Under the pieces are notes generated by a model. The model saw nothing but the letters and a program-made list of their open reading frames with translations, had not been told where the DNA came from and ran no database searches. Made by a program: the position numbers and the translations under genes. A stretch of DNA of 64,000 bases from Terriglobus roseus (GTDB taxonomy: Bacteria; Acidobacteriota; Terriglobia; Terriglobales; Acidobacteriaceae), in NCBI RefSeq assembly GCF_900102185.1, contig NZ_LT629690.1:3844001-3908000 (forward strand). The letters run 5' to 3'. Position 1 is the stretch's first letter, and the number at the start of each line of letters is the position of its first letter. This document shows positions 18,591 to 28,201 of the stretch, one piece after another.

Positions 18591-18614
18591 TCAGGAGGCG
18601 GTTGTTTTGGATTT

Positions 18615-19052
18615 GAATATGCAGGCGGACCTGTAAGCCGGATTCTGTCCACGCACCATCTCTGCTCTCGCTCGGACTTCTGCGCTGAACGATCATTCCT
18701 CTAGGCCGCGCATTACTGCGGGGCTCCAGCAACCTACCCGCGAGTCTGGCGCACCGGGCCGGCACGCATCACGCACGCGAACGTGCGATCTTCCCGCCTA
18801 TTTGGTCTTGCTCCGTGTGGGGTTTACCATGCCGCCTGCATTACTGCCTGCGCGGTGCGCTCTTACCGCACCTTTTCACCCTTACCGCGATTGCTCGCGG
18901 CGGTATCTTCTCTGTGGCACTGGCCGTCTCGTCGCCTTCAAGCGCCGATCCCGGGCGTTACCCGGCACACTGCCCCTTGGAGTCCGGACTTTCCTCCCCT
19001 GCTGCAACAAACGTGCGTGCAGCAGCAGCGATCGTTCGATCCACCTGCATTC
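18615..19052 (-). ncRNA. rnpB: RNase P RNA, bacterial class A
   Basis: The catalytic RNA of RNase P, which cuts 5' leaders from tRNA precursors. Read on the minus strand, the 5' part contains the universal GAGGAAAGTCCGGACTCC (complement of about 18977-18994) and the 3' end carries ACAGAATCCGGCTTACAG (complement of about 18631-18648), the two halves of the conserved core. The ends are set by the P1 helix: 19040-19052 (GAATGCAGGTGGA on the RNA) pairs with 18615-18629. About 438 nt, normal for class A. The promoter should lie to the right of 19052. The three plus-strand reading frames over it are not genes. Confidence 0.95.
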
Positions 19053-19114
19053 ACTTCAGTGTACGCCGGTTTTCATTCTTGAACGTTTTGTTTACTGATC
19101 GGCGATGAGGCGAA

Positions 19115-19504
19115 TTAGTCCTTGCCCAGCTCGATGGAGAGAGAGATTTCGCGATCCGGTTTGCGATCAAATTTGCTCATCTCCTGCGTTTTTGAGCGTT
19201 GGCCCCGGAAGGTGGCCCAAACGCGGTAGTCGGCGTCGGGGCGGAGGTTGCGGAAGTGGTAGGTTCCGCGTTCATCCGTGACGTAGCTCTGGATGACGAG
19301 CGTGTCTTCTGCCTCAATCTGGACGACGGCTCCGCGCAGAGGCTCCCTGCTGCCATCTGTAACCGCCCCGCTGACGCTGCGCAGCGGATTGCGCGTAATC
19401 TGCGCCCTGATTCCAACGAATGCAGCCGGAAGTGCCGCCAGAACGATCGCAGACGTGACCATGCGTCGGATGAGCCTGCGGCGGACAACGGATTTAAATG
19501 CCAT
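19115..19504 (-). CDS. Small membrane-anchored carboxypeptidase-regulatory-like domain protein
   Basis: 129 residues: an Arg-rich start (MAFKSVVRRRLIRR), one hydrophobic segment (about 16-34) that may be a signal or anchor, then a single beta-sandwich of the carboxypeptidase-regulatory-like type (VSGAVTDGSREPLRGAVVQIEAE ... ERGTYHFRNLRPDADYRVWA). This is the same module found at the N-terminus of the large receptors here, but without plug or barrel, so it is a stand-alone envelope protein of unknown role. GAGGTGA precedes the ATG at good distance. It lies between rnpB and bamA. Confidence 0.75.
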   Translation of the reverse strand: MAFKSVVRRRLIRRMVTSAIVLAALPAAFVGIRAQITRNPLRSVSGAVTDGSREPLRGAVVQIEAEDTLVIQSYVTDERGTYHFRNLRPDADYRVWATFRGQRSKTQEMSKFDRKPDREISLSIELGKD

Positions 19505-19885
19505 GCAGCTTCACCTCGATACTGGGAACGGCGGACTTAATAAGTATCGCGGCAATTTGCCAGCAATGAATGTTCGTCATGCCAGTGTGACGCTATTTGA
19601 AGGATCAGAGGAAACGTCGATCATGCGCCGTGCCGTGGTCGGCAACAGAAATTTGGATGCGCAGAAGATTGGCACAAAGATTTTTTTGTTAACAATGCCC
19701 TGCTTTTTGGTGCCGGAATGGCTCTGGTCTGCACCAGAAGAGGTGCAGGGTGCGATGAACGACACCTCTTGTAAATTCATGGACTCGCTCCGGCTATCCC
19801 CGTTCCCCTATAATCGTCTTTCAGTCATACGGGATTGCGGGCCGTGCGAAAGGGAGCCGCGGGCCGCCGTGTGTATCCGAGTTTC
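19505..19885. other. Gene-poor leader region upstream of bamA
   Basis: No gene recognised. A TATAAT hexamer occurs at 19809-19814, but no good -35 sits 16-18 bp upstream of it, so the promoter call is weak. The bamA frame is open from 19835 (TTG), yet the first 17 codons look non-coding. Divergent promoters for the small envelope protein and bamA should be here. Confidence 0.4.
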
Positions 19886-22800
19886 ATGGGCAGTGAGGGT
19901 GTTGTTATCAAAACCGTAGAACAGGGCGTTGCAAACGTCCCAGAGCATCAGCCAAGACAAGAGCGGTTCTCCTCACTTCATCGTTTGATCGGAGTTAGTC
20001 GCGCCATCGGCAGCCGTGGAACCACAGGGCTGGCTGCCGCCGCAGTATTACTTTGCGGCACCGCGACCACAGGAATCGCCAAGGCGCAGGCAGCACCAGC
20101 TCCTGCCGCATCTGCAGGCACGGGAGAAATCCTTTGCGCACCGCAGGTGGTCGGCAACCGGCGCTATCCGAAGGAATCGATCATTGCGCGTCTTTTCTCG
20201 CGGCAGGGTTCGCAGTATGACCCGGCGACCGTGGAACGCGATTTCAACTCGCTGTGGAACTCCGGCTTCTTTGAGTCCGTGCAGATTGAAAAGGCCGAAG
20301 GCAGTGGCTGCACCCAGCTGATTGTCTATGTGCGCGAAAAGCCCACTATTGGCGAAATCAATTACAAGGGCCTGAACGCGGTCACCGTCTCTGACGTGCT
20401 GGAACGCGATAAGAAGGCCAAGGTCGGCGTCTCTGTCGAGAGCCAGTACGACCCCACCAAGATCAAGCGCAAGGAAGTGATCCTGAAGCAGCTTCTGGCC
20501 GAGCACGGCCACCAGTTTGCTACCGTGCGCACGGAAGTGAAGACGATTCCGCCGGCACGTGTTGCGGTGACCTTCATTGTGAAGGAAGGCCCGACCGTTA
20601 AGGTTGGCAAGATCGGCTTCAAGGGTAACGAGCGCATCAACAGCCGCACACTGCGCGCTGCGATGAAGAACTCAAAGCCCATTGGTATTCCGCACTCCAT
20701 CATCCTGGAAGACCTGTTTGCGCGCACGTTTGACGCAACCAAGCTGGACGAGGACGTGGAGCGCGTGCGCATGGTTTACCGTGAGCGCGGCTACTTCAAG
20801 GTGCAGCCGGGCGAACCGCTGACCAAGGTACGCGACAGCGGTGGGTTCAACATCTTCACGATGCACCCGACCCACGGCAAGCGCATTGACATTGAGATTC
20901 CGTTGGAAGAAGGCTCCCGCTACAAGCTGGAAGCCATCAAGTTCACCGGCTACGACAAGACTGTTGTAAACACGAATGCGCTGCGTGCGCAGTTTGCAGA
21001 GAAGGATGGCGATTACTTCAACGCCACCGTCTTCGGCAAGGGTCTGGAAAATCTTCGTAAGGCGTATGGCTCGCTCGGCTTCATCAACATGGCCGCTGTT
21101 CCCACGCCGACCTTTGATGAGCAGAAGAAGACCATTACGCTGACCATCGACATTGATGCCGGTAAGCGTTTCTATGTGTCGCGCATTGAGTTCAGCGGCA
21201 ACACCATTACGCGTGACCGCGTGATCCGCCGCGAACTGATGCTGGAAGAAGGTCAGCAGTACAACAACCAGGCATGGGAAAACTCCATCCTGCGTTTGAA
21301 CCAGCTGAACTACTTCGAAACACTGAAGGCCGACCAGGACAGCGAAACCCGCACCAACAACGACGAAGGCACGGTTGACCTGCTGCTGAAGCTGAAGGAA
21401 AAGGGCAAGAACTCCATCGGCTTGAACGGCGGTCTGTCTGGTCTGAGCGGTTCGTTCATCGGTTTGAACTACGAGACGAACAACTTCCTTGGTTTGGGTG
21501 AAACGCTCTCAGTCGTAGCGAACATCGGCGATCTGTCGCGTAACCTGACCTTCGGCTTTACGGAGCCGTATCTGCGCAACAAGCCGATCTCGGTTGGCTT
21601 CCAGGTGTTTGCGCAGAAGTACGATTACAACCCGGCGAAGAGCTATGCAGCTGCGGGTGCGAGCCAGAACCTGAGCAACGCGCAGCAGTCGCTGCTGACG
21701 AACTATAACCAGTCCAGCACTGGTCTGACGTTGTCGGCATCCACGCCGCTGCGCCATGTGTTCAAGCATGCGGTTGGCATTACGCGTGTGGGTGTTTCGT
21801 ATGCGCTGTCGCGTTCGAACATCACGACCTTTAACGAGAACACCCGCAACGTGTTTGAAACGCTGAACTATCGCAGCGGTCTGCAGACATCGAATGCGCT
21901 GGGCGGCATCATCTCGTCGATCATTACGCCTTCGTTCACGTACTCTTCGGTGGATCGTGCGGCTGGTCCTCACTCCGGACGCGACTTCAACCTGGCAATC
22001 CAGGTGGCTGGTGCGGGCGGTAACGTGAAGTACTTCTCGCCCGTGGCATCGTTCCGCCAGTTCTACCCGATGAAGGGTCTGCGGATTAACCGCGAAGGCC
22101 ACAACGTGCTGGGTATGCGTGCACAGTTGGCACACGTGGAAGGCTTTGGCGGACAGGTTGCTCCTCCGTTTAACCGTGTATACGGTGGCGGCGAAAGCGA
22201 TATCCGCGGCTTCGATATCCGTTCGGCAACACCGTACGTGTTCATTCCGACGCGCGTGCAGTTCAACCTGACGAACCCGGATGGTTCCACGGTTCCACGT
22301 GATCCTTCGAACAACACGCTGGGCAACGCACAGATTCCGTTGCCGATCTACCGCCTGGTGACGGTGGGTGGCGATACGTCGTTCACGGGCAATCTGGAAT
22401 ACCGTATCCCGATCGTTTCGCAGGTCACGTTCGCGTTCTTCACGGACTTCAACCTGACGTTCAACGCGGTTCCGAGCCAGTTGCAACAGAGCGTGCTGGG
22501 TGCGGCTTCACTGTCGAGCCCGCTGTATGGTTGCAGCAACTTCGTCAACGGCGCCTGCACCGGCGGCAAGCAGTTGAGCTTCCCGACGCGTCTGCAGACA
22601 GCACCGGGCACGAACTTTGTGCCGCGTATGTCAAACGGTGTGGAGTTCCAGGTGGTGCTGCCGATCGTGAATGCGCCGTTCCGCCTGTTCTACGCGTATA
22701 ACCCGCTGCGCCTGTACGAGACGCTGCCGCAGAAGCTGGCTACGGATGCAGCTACCTTCCAGAGCTTCTTCCCGAACTCCGCTGCTGGCCGCTACACCTA

Positions 22801-22888
22801 CGCACAGGCACTGCAGTTCTATGGTGCGGACTACATTCTGCGCGAACCGCGTAAGACACTTCGTCTGAGCGTCAGCACAACGTTCTAA
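19886..22888 (+). CDS. bamA: Outer-membrane protein assembly factor BamA
   Basis: About 1000 residues. A signal-like segment lies near residues 30-68 (GTTGLAAAAVLLCGTATTGIAKAQA). Several POTRA repeats follow (openings ILCAPQVVGNRRYPKESI, PTIGEINYKGLNAVTV, VKVGKIGFKGNERI, YKLEAIKFTGYDKT and FYVSRIEFSGNTIT), then an Omp85 16-strand barrel ending in STTF. BamA folds and inserts outer-membrane barrels, which matters in a genome with so many giant receptors. The roughly 30-residue stretch before the signal core is unusual and the start is uncertain: ATG at 19886 has no clear ribosome site and an internal GTG is possible. A strong terminator follows the stop. Confidence 0.93.
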   Translation: MGSEGVVIKTVEQGVANVPEHQPRQERFSSLHRLIGVSRAIGSRGTTGLAAAAVLLCGTATTGIAKAQAAPAPAASAGTGEILCAPQVVGNRRYPKESIIARLFSRQGSQYDPATVERDFNSLWNSGFFESVQIEKAEGSGCTQLIVYVREKPTIGEINYKGLNAVTVSDVLERDKKAKVGVSVESQYDPTKIKRKEVILKQLLAEHGHQFATVRTEVKTIPPARVAVTFIVKEGPTVKVGKIGFKGNERINSRTLRAAMKNSKPIGIPHSIILEDLFARTFDATKLDEDVERVRMVYRERGYFKVQPGEPLTKVRDSGGFNIFTMHPTHGKRIDIEIPLEEGSRYKLEAIKFTGYDKTVVNTNALRAQFAEKDGDYFNATVFGKGLENLRKAYGSLGFINMAAVPTPTFDEQKKTITLTIDIDAGKRFYVSRIEFSGNTITRDRVIRRELMLEEGQQYNNQAWENSILRLNQLNYFETLKADQDSETRTNNDEGTVDLLLKLKEKGKNSIGLNGGLSGLSGSFIGLNYETNNFLGLGETLSVVANIGDLSRNLTFGFTEPYLRNKPISVGFQVFAQKYDYNPAKSYAAAGASQNLSNAQQSLLTNYNQSSTGLTLSASTPLRHVFKHAVGITRVGVSYALSRSNITTFNENTRNVFETLNYRSGLQTSNALGGIISSIITPSFTYSSVDRAAGPHSGRDFNLAIQVAGAGGNVKYFSPVASFRQFYPMKGLRINREGHNVLGMRAQLAHVEGFGGQVAPPFNRVYGGGESDIRGFDIRSATPYVFIPTRVQFNLTNPDGSTVPRDPSNNTLGNAQIPLPIYRLVTVGGDTSFTGNLEYRIPIVSQVTFAFFTDFNLTFNAVPSQLQQSVLGAASLSSPLYGCSNFVNGACTGGKQLSFPTRLQTAPGTNFVPRMSNGVEFQVVLPIVNAPFRLFYAYNPLRLYETLPQKLATDAATFQSFFPNSAAGRYTYAQALQFYGADYILREPRKTLRLSVSTTF

Positions 22889-22907
22889 ACGAAACAAACA
22901 AGTAACA

Positions 22908-22945
22908 ACGAAGGGGATGCGATGATCGCATCCCCTTCGTGTTTT
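22908..22945 (+). terminator. Intrinsic terminator of bamA
   Basis: ACGAAGGGGATGCGA (22908-22922) pairs with TCGCATCCCCTTCGT (22926-22940) across a TGA loop and is followed by GTTTT. Confidence 0.9.
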
Positions 22946-23015
22946 GCTCCTAGCGACACGAAGGTCTGCCTAACGCTGTGCTATCGTGATCGTCGCTTTG
23001 CCGGGGAGTGTTTGT

Positions 23016-24563
23016 ATGTTGTTGAAGCGTGTTTGGGTGGCTTGTGTGGCCCTGTTATTTCCTTGCACCTTGCTGCTGGCGCAAGCTGCGCCGACCGTGA
23101 AGACGACGCAGGGAGATGCGTCGGGTAAGTGGATTCGCAACGGTTCGCAGAAGGCGTTTCTTGGACTGCCGTATGCCGCGCCTCCTGTGGGCGATCTGCG
23201 TTGGAAGGCGCCGCAACCGCCTGCGCGCTGGAGCGGCGTGCGTGACGCGACGAAGTTTGGTGCGCGTTGCGAGCAGTGGCATGTGTGGGACGACTACATT
23301 TTTCAGGATGCCGGGCCTTCGGAAGATTGCCTGTTCCTGAATGTCTACACGCCGGCAAAAGCGAAGGCGACCAGCAAGCTGCCGGTAATGGTGTGGATCC
23401 ATGGCGGAGGCTTTATTGCTGGTGCGGGATCTGAGCCTCGGTACTCGGATTCGCCGCTGGTGGATCGTGGCGTGGTGCTGGTGACCCTGAACTATCGGCT
23501 GGGTGTGTTTGGCTTTCTTGCGACGAATGACCTAGCGAAAGAGAACGGTGGTCATGCGGGCAACTATGGCTTGATGGACGTGGTGGCCGCGCTGCAGTGG
23601 GTGAAGGCGAACATTGGTGCGTTCGGCGGCGATGCCGGGAACGTGACGATCTTTGGTGAGAGTGCCGGGTCGTTTGCGGTGAGTGCGCTGACCGTTACGC
23701 CGAGTGCGCATGGGCTGTTCCACAAATTCATTGGTGAGAGTGGTGCGTTGTTTAACGGCGCTATCCCTATGGGCACGATGGATCAACGCGGCAAGCGCGA
23801 TCAGATGTGGGCTGACTCTACCGGTGCAAAGAGTCTTGCAGACTTGCGCGCTATGCCTGCAGACAAGGTTCTGGACTCAGTAAAAAACAGCCGAGGCGCT
23901 GGCTTTTCGCCGGTGCAGGATGGAGTGTTTCTTCCGGAGTCGTTGGCGGACGCTTATGCTGCGGGGCATCAGGCGCATGTGCCTGCCATCATTGGCTGGA
24001 ATCATGATGAACGCACTGGCACGCTTAGCAAGGACATGACTGCGGTGAAGTGGAAAGCTTATGCGACGGAACACTATGGCGCGCGTGCAGATGAATTTTT
24101 GAAAGCCTTTCCGGGTGATACGGACGAGCAGGCTATTCGTTCTGCGGACGATCTGACGACTGCGCAGTTCATTGCGCTGGCCCCTTGGAAGTGGGCGGAG
24201 GCGGATGTGGCGACGGGCAAGGTGCCGGTCTATCGTTATCGCTTTGATCAGCTGTCACCGGCGGAACGGCTTCATCCTTTGCCGAGAGCCTTCCATTCAG
24301 CGGAGCTAGAGTATGTCTTTGGCACGCAGGATGTGCGGCAGGGTGCGACGTGGAAGCCTGAGGCGCGGACGCTGAGCATGCAGATGATGGATTACTGGAC
24401 GAACTTTGCGAAGACTGGCGATCCGAATGGGAGGGGTCTGCCGAAGTGGCCTCGTTATGACCAGGACAAGGCTGTGATTCATCTGGACAGCACGATTACT
24501 GCTGGCCCGGATAGCACTCGCGCGGAGTTTGAGTTTTTGACGAGCGCTGAGGCGAAGCACTAA
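23016..24563 (+). CDS. Secreted type-B carboxylesterase
   Basis: 515 residues: a Sec signal peptide (MLLKRVWVACVALLFPCTLLLAQA) then a carboxylesterase/lipase-family alpha/beta hydrolase. Visible hallmarks are FLGLPYAAPPVGDLRW, SEDCLFLNVYTP, the oxyanion HGGGF, the nucleophile elbow FGESAGS (Ser about residue 218), an acidic member in WNHDERTG and the active-site His in RAFHSAELEYVFG. It hydrolyses carboxylic esters in the periplasm or outside; the substrate is unknown. GGGGAG lies about 8 nt before the ATG at 23016. A bidirectional terminator separates it from the aldo/keto reductase. Confidence 0.92.
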   Translation: MLLKRVWVACVALLFPCTLLLAQAAPTVKTTQGDASGKWIRNGSQKAFLGLPYAAPPVGDLRWKAPQPPARWSGVRDATKFGARCEQWHVWDDYIFQDAGPSEDCLFLNVYTPAKAKATSKLPVMVWIHGGGFIAGAGSEPRYSDSPLVDRGVVLVTLNYRLGVFGFLATNDLAKENGGHAGNYGLMDVVAALQWVKANIGAFGGDAGNVTIFGESAGSFAVSALTVTPSAHGLFHKFIGESGALFNGAIPMGTMDQRGKRDQMWADSTGAKSLADLRAMPADKVLDSVKNSRGAGFSPVQDGVFLPESLADAYAAGHQAHVPAIIGWNHDERTGTLSKDMTAVKWKAYATEHYGARADEFLKAFPGDTDEQAIRSADDLTTAQFIALAPWKWAEADVATGKVPVYRYRFDQLSPAERLHPLPRAFHSAELEYVFGTQDVRQGATWKPEARTLSMQMMDYWTNFAKTGDPNGRGLPKWPRYDQDKAVIHLDSTITAGPDSTRAEFEFLTSAEAKH

Positions 24564-24578
24564 GCCACTGCTATGCAG

Positions 24579-24613
24579 AAAAGGGGAGGCGCGATGACTG
24601 CGCCTCCCCTTTT
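24579..24613. terminator. Bidirectional intrinsic terminator
   Basis: AAAAGGGGAGGCGC (24579-24592) pairs with GCGCCTCCCCTTTT (24600-24613) across 7 nt. It lies between the convergent carboxylesterase and aldo/keto reductase genes. Confidence 0.9.
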
Positions 24614-24625
24614 GTTTGGTTTGTC

Positions 24626-25681
<1,056 letters not shown>

Positions 25682-25683
25682 TC

Positions 25684-25700
25684 ATCCTAGGCCTAAGGAT
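25684..25700. promoter_or_regulatory. Candidate LysR operator between the aldo/keto reductase and lysR genes
   Basis: Inverted repeat ATCCT-N7-AGGAT, with a largely symmetric centre (AGGCCTA). It lies in the 149-bp divergent promoter region, about 78 bp from the reductase start and 56 bp from the regulator start. This is a likely position for a LysR-type site, but no footprint or second copy supports it. Confidence 0.35.
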
Positions 25701-25755
25701 TGCTCCAGAAAAAGGGGTCTACGCGGGTTGGAGTTATGCACTATATTCATGAATC

Positions 25756-26652
25756 ATGCGGGATGAACTTCAAGCCCTGGCAGCGTTTGCTGCCGTTGCG
25801 GAGGAACGAAGCTTTACACGGGCCGCGGCGAGACTGCGGATTTCGCAGTCGGCACTGAGCCACAGTGTTCGTGGTTTGGAGAAACGGCTTGGTGTGCAGT
25901 TGCTGGCGCGGACGACTCGATCTGTGGCGCCCACGGCTGCGGGCGAAGCCGTGTTGCGCGAGGTGCAGCCTGCGTTGGAACGCATTGCGCGTTCGCTGAC
26001 GGAGGCGCAGCAACAACGTGACCGCCCTGCTGGACGGTTGCGGCTTCTGGTGTCACGCAGTGCGGCGCAGGTGGTGCTGATGCCGAAGCTGAAGGAATTC
26101 ACCGAGGCCTACCCGGACATTACGCTGGACATCACTACGTCCAACGACCGCGCCGAACTGGTGGCTGGCGGCTATGACGCAGGCATTCAGATTGGGGAGT
26201 TCATCCAACGCGACATGATTGCGGTGCGCGTGAGCGATGATCTGCGGCTGGCCGTGGTTGGATCGCCCAGCTACTTTACAACGCACTCCAAGCCGCGCAC
26301 GCCACGCGATCTGAAAGACCACATCTGCCTTGCGTTTCGTTTCAGCACCGGCATCTATCGGTGGGAATTTGAGAAGGGGCGACGCGCCATTACTTTTCTG
26401 CCTGAGGGTCCGCTGGTTTTCGATGACAGCGACCTGTTGATGCAGTGTGTGGAGCGTGGAGTCGGCATCAGCATGGCGATGGAGACGCTTGCGCGCGAAC
26501 GCCTTGCCGATGGGCGGTTGGTGGAATTGATGCGCGACTGGTGCCCGGTGTTTCCGGGCTACTTTCTCTACTATCCCAGTCGCCACAACCAACCCGCGGC
26601 TTTGACTGCGTTAATCCGCACGCTGCGGATGCCATCGCAAGTTTCTGCTTAG
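25756..26652 (+). CDS. LysR-family transcriptional regulator
   Basis: 298 residues. N-terminal winged helix-turn-helix (FAAVAEERSFTRAAARLRIS, then SALSHSVRGLEKRLG and LLARTTRSVAPTAAG) followed by the two-lobed effector domain (about 90-295; PAGRLRLLVSRSA, YPDITLDITT, GYDAGIQIGE). It probably senses a small molecule and controls the divergent aldo/keto reductase and itself. The ATG at 25756 begins the family's usual MRDELQALAAF. Its TAG stop shares bases with the TAA stop of the convergent oxidoreductase gene. Confidence 0.93.
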   Translation: MRDELQALAAFAAVAEERSFTRAAARLRISQSALSHSVRGLEKRLGVQLLARTTRSVAPTAAGEAVLREVQPALERIARSLTEAQQQRDRPAGRLRLLVSRSAAQVVLMPKLKEFTEAYPDITLDITTSNDRAELVAGGYDAGIQIGEFIQRDMIAVRVSDDLRLAVVGSPSYFTTHSKPRTPRDLKDHICLAFRFSTGIYRWEFEKGRRAITFLPEGPLVFDDSDLLMQCVERGVGISMAMETLARERLADGRLVELMRDWCPVFPGYFLYYPSRHNQPAALTALIRTLRMPSQVSA

Positions 26653-28067
26653 TCTTTGCCGTCGCGGAAGTACGTGAAGAGTGTGTTCAACGCCTCTGAT
26701 TTTGTGGGGTGCGCGAAGATGCCTTCACGCAACGCTGTGTATGGCAGTCCGCCCATCATGGCGATCTGCAACTGCGCCGCGACTTCGCCACCATCGACAC
26801 CGAGGATGGTGGCGCCGAGAATCTGCTTGGTTTCTGGATCGACGAGCGCCTTCATCATGCCGCGTGACTCGTCCATTTCGAGAGCGCGCGCCATCCACTT
26901 CATGGGAATCGATGCGACGCGCACTTCTCTGCCCTGCTTCTTCGCATCGGCTTCATTCAGGCCGAAGCGCGCGAGCTCCGGATCAGTGAACATGCAATAG
27001 GTAAGCAGACGATCTTTGATGGAGACGTTGCCGCCCTGCAGGAGATTGTTGCGGAGGACACGGAAGTCGTCATACGAGATATGTGTGAAGGCGGGCCCGC
27101 CTTTGACGTCGCCCATGGCCCAGATGTTTTTTGCGGACGTTTCAAGGCGATCGTTCACTTCAATGTGACCGGACTTGTTCTGCTTTACACCGACGCGATC
27201 GAGATGCAACGGTTCGACGTTGGGTACGCGGCCTATGGCGACGAGAAGATGTGTTCCCTTCAAAACGATGGGGCCATCATCTGTGACAAGGTCTAACGTG
27301 ATGTTGCCTGCCGAACCGGAAGCGCGAGAGACAGCGGAACAGGTAAGGATTTCAAGGCCGTCTTCTATGAGGATGTCGCGAAGGCATTGGGCAATGTCAT
27401 CGTCTTCATGTTGTGCGATGCGTTCGCCGCGTTCGATGACGGTGACCTTCGAACCGAAGCGAAGGTACATTTGCGCAAATTCCAACGCGATGTAACCGGC
27501 ACCCAGCACCAGCAGACGTTCCGGCACTTCTTTCAGTTCCAGCATGGCTGTGCTGTCGAGGAAGGGCAGGCTGGTGAGGCCTTCCACGTTGTCGGGGATG
27601 TGTGGGCGCTCGCCGGTGTTCAGGAAAACTCTGCTGGCGGTGATGGTTTCCGATCCACCATCATTCAATGTGACGTCGATGCGATACGTGCCATCGCCGG
27701 GCTGCTGTTCCGCGAACGATGCCTGGCCCATGAGCAGTGCGCTGTTCTCGCTGGTGGAGAGAGCCTTTGCGATGTTATTGCGGGAAGGCAATAGAACGGC
27801 CTGCTTGCGCTCGTAGACCTTTTCAAGGTCGATGGTGATGTTGCCTGTGTGCACACCAAAGTCCGCACCACGACGCGCGAGATAGGCCGTGCGCGCGGAG
27901 GCATCCACGGTCTTCGATGGCGTGCAGCCGTCGTTGACGCAGGTGCCGCCGGTATAGCGGCGCTCGATGACGGCAGTTTGCCAGCCGTGCTTTGCCGTGG
28001 CTTTTGCGAAAGGGTTGCCGCCCTGCCCGGAGCCAATGATCACCGCATCAAAATGCCGCTCTGCCAT
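26649..28067 (-). CDS. FAD-dependent pyridine nucleotide-disulfide oxidoreductase (mercuric reductase-like)
   Basis: 472 residues, class I flavoprotein disulfide reductase. Features in order: FAD motif VIIGSGQGGNPFA, redox disulfide GGTCVNDGCTPSK (CxxxxC), NAD(P) motif VLGAGYIALEFAQMY, second FAD motif IWAMGDVKGGPAF, and interface HPTKSE carrying the catalytic His-Glu pair. It resembles the MerA-like/soluble transhydrogenase-like group often labelled mercuric reductase, but there is no heavy-metal-binding domain or C-terminal Cys pair, so mercury reduction is not supported. Cytoplasmic. The partner substrate is unknown. Confidence 0.87.
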   Translation of the reverse strand: MAERHFDAVIIGSGQGGNPFAKATAKHGWQTAVIERRYTGGTCVNDGCTPSKTVDASARTAYLARRGADFGVHTGNITIDLEKVYERKQAVLLPSRNNIAKALSTSENSALLMGQASFAEQQPGDGTYRIDVTLNDGGSETITASRVFLNTGERPHIPDNVEGLTSLPFLDSTAMLELKEVPERLLVLGAGYIALEFAQMYLRFGSKVTVIERGERIAQHEDDDIAQCLRDILIEDGLEILTCSAVSRASGSAGNITLDLVTDDGPIVLKGTHLLVAIGRVPNVEPLHLDRVGVKQNKSGHIEVNDRLETSAKNIWAMGDVKGGPAFTHISYDDFRVLRNNLLQGGNVSIKDRLLTYCMFTDPELARFGLNEADAKKQGREVRVASIPMKWMARALEMDESRGMMKALVDPETKQILGATILGVDGGEVAAQLQIAMMGGLPYTALREGIFAHPTKSEALNTLFTYFRDGKD

Positions 28068-28142
28068 GTGAGGAGTTCTCCCGCGTACTTGGATGCAGGA
28101 TACGCCGCGAACAATTCATTGCAGAAAAACCTCATTGGCAGA

Positions 28143-28179
28143 AAAGCCCCGTCCGCATATGTTTCGCGGACGGGGCTTT
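28143..28179 (-). terminator. Intrinsic terminator of glyA
   Basis: AAAGCCCCGTCCGC (28143-28156) pairs with GCGGACGGGGCTTT (28166-28179), and the minus strand ends in TTTTC. It lies just downstream of glyA on its own strand. Confidence 0.87.
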
Positions 28180-28201
28180 CGATTGCCGATAAATTGTTCG
28201 T

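Noticed and set aside
18783-19108. Three overlapping plus-strand frames of about 100 codons
   Set aside because: They cover the RNase P RNA gene on the other strand; Cys/Ser/Pro-rich nonsense products.
21509-22486. 325-codon minus-strand frame
   Set aside because: Antisense to the BamA barrel; Arg-rich mirror frame.
26649-28067. True mercuric reductase
   Set aside because: Lacks the N-terminal metal-binding domain and C-terminal Cys pair, and no mer genes are nearby; only the general flavoprotein family is supported.
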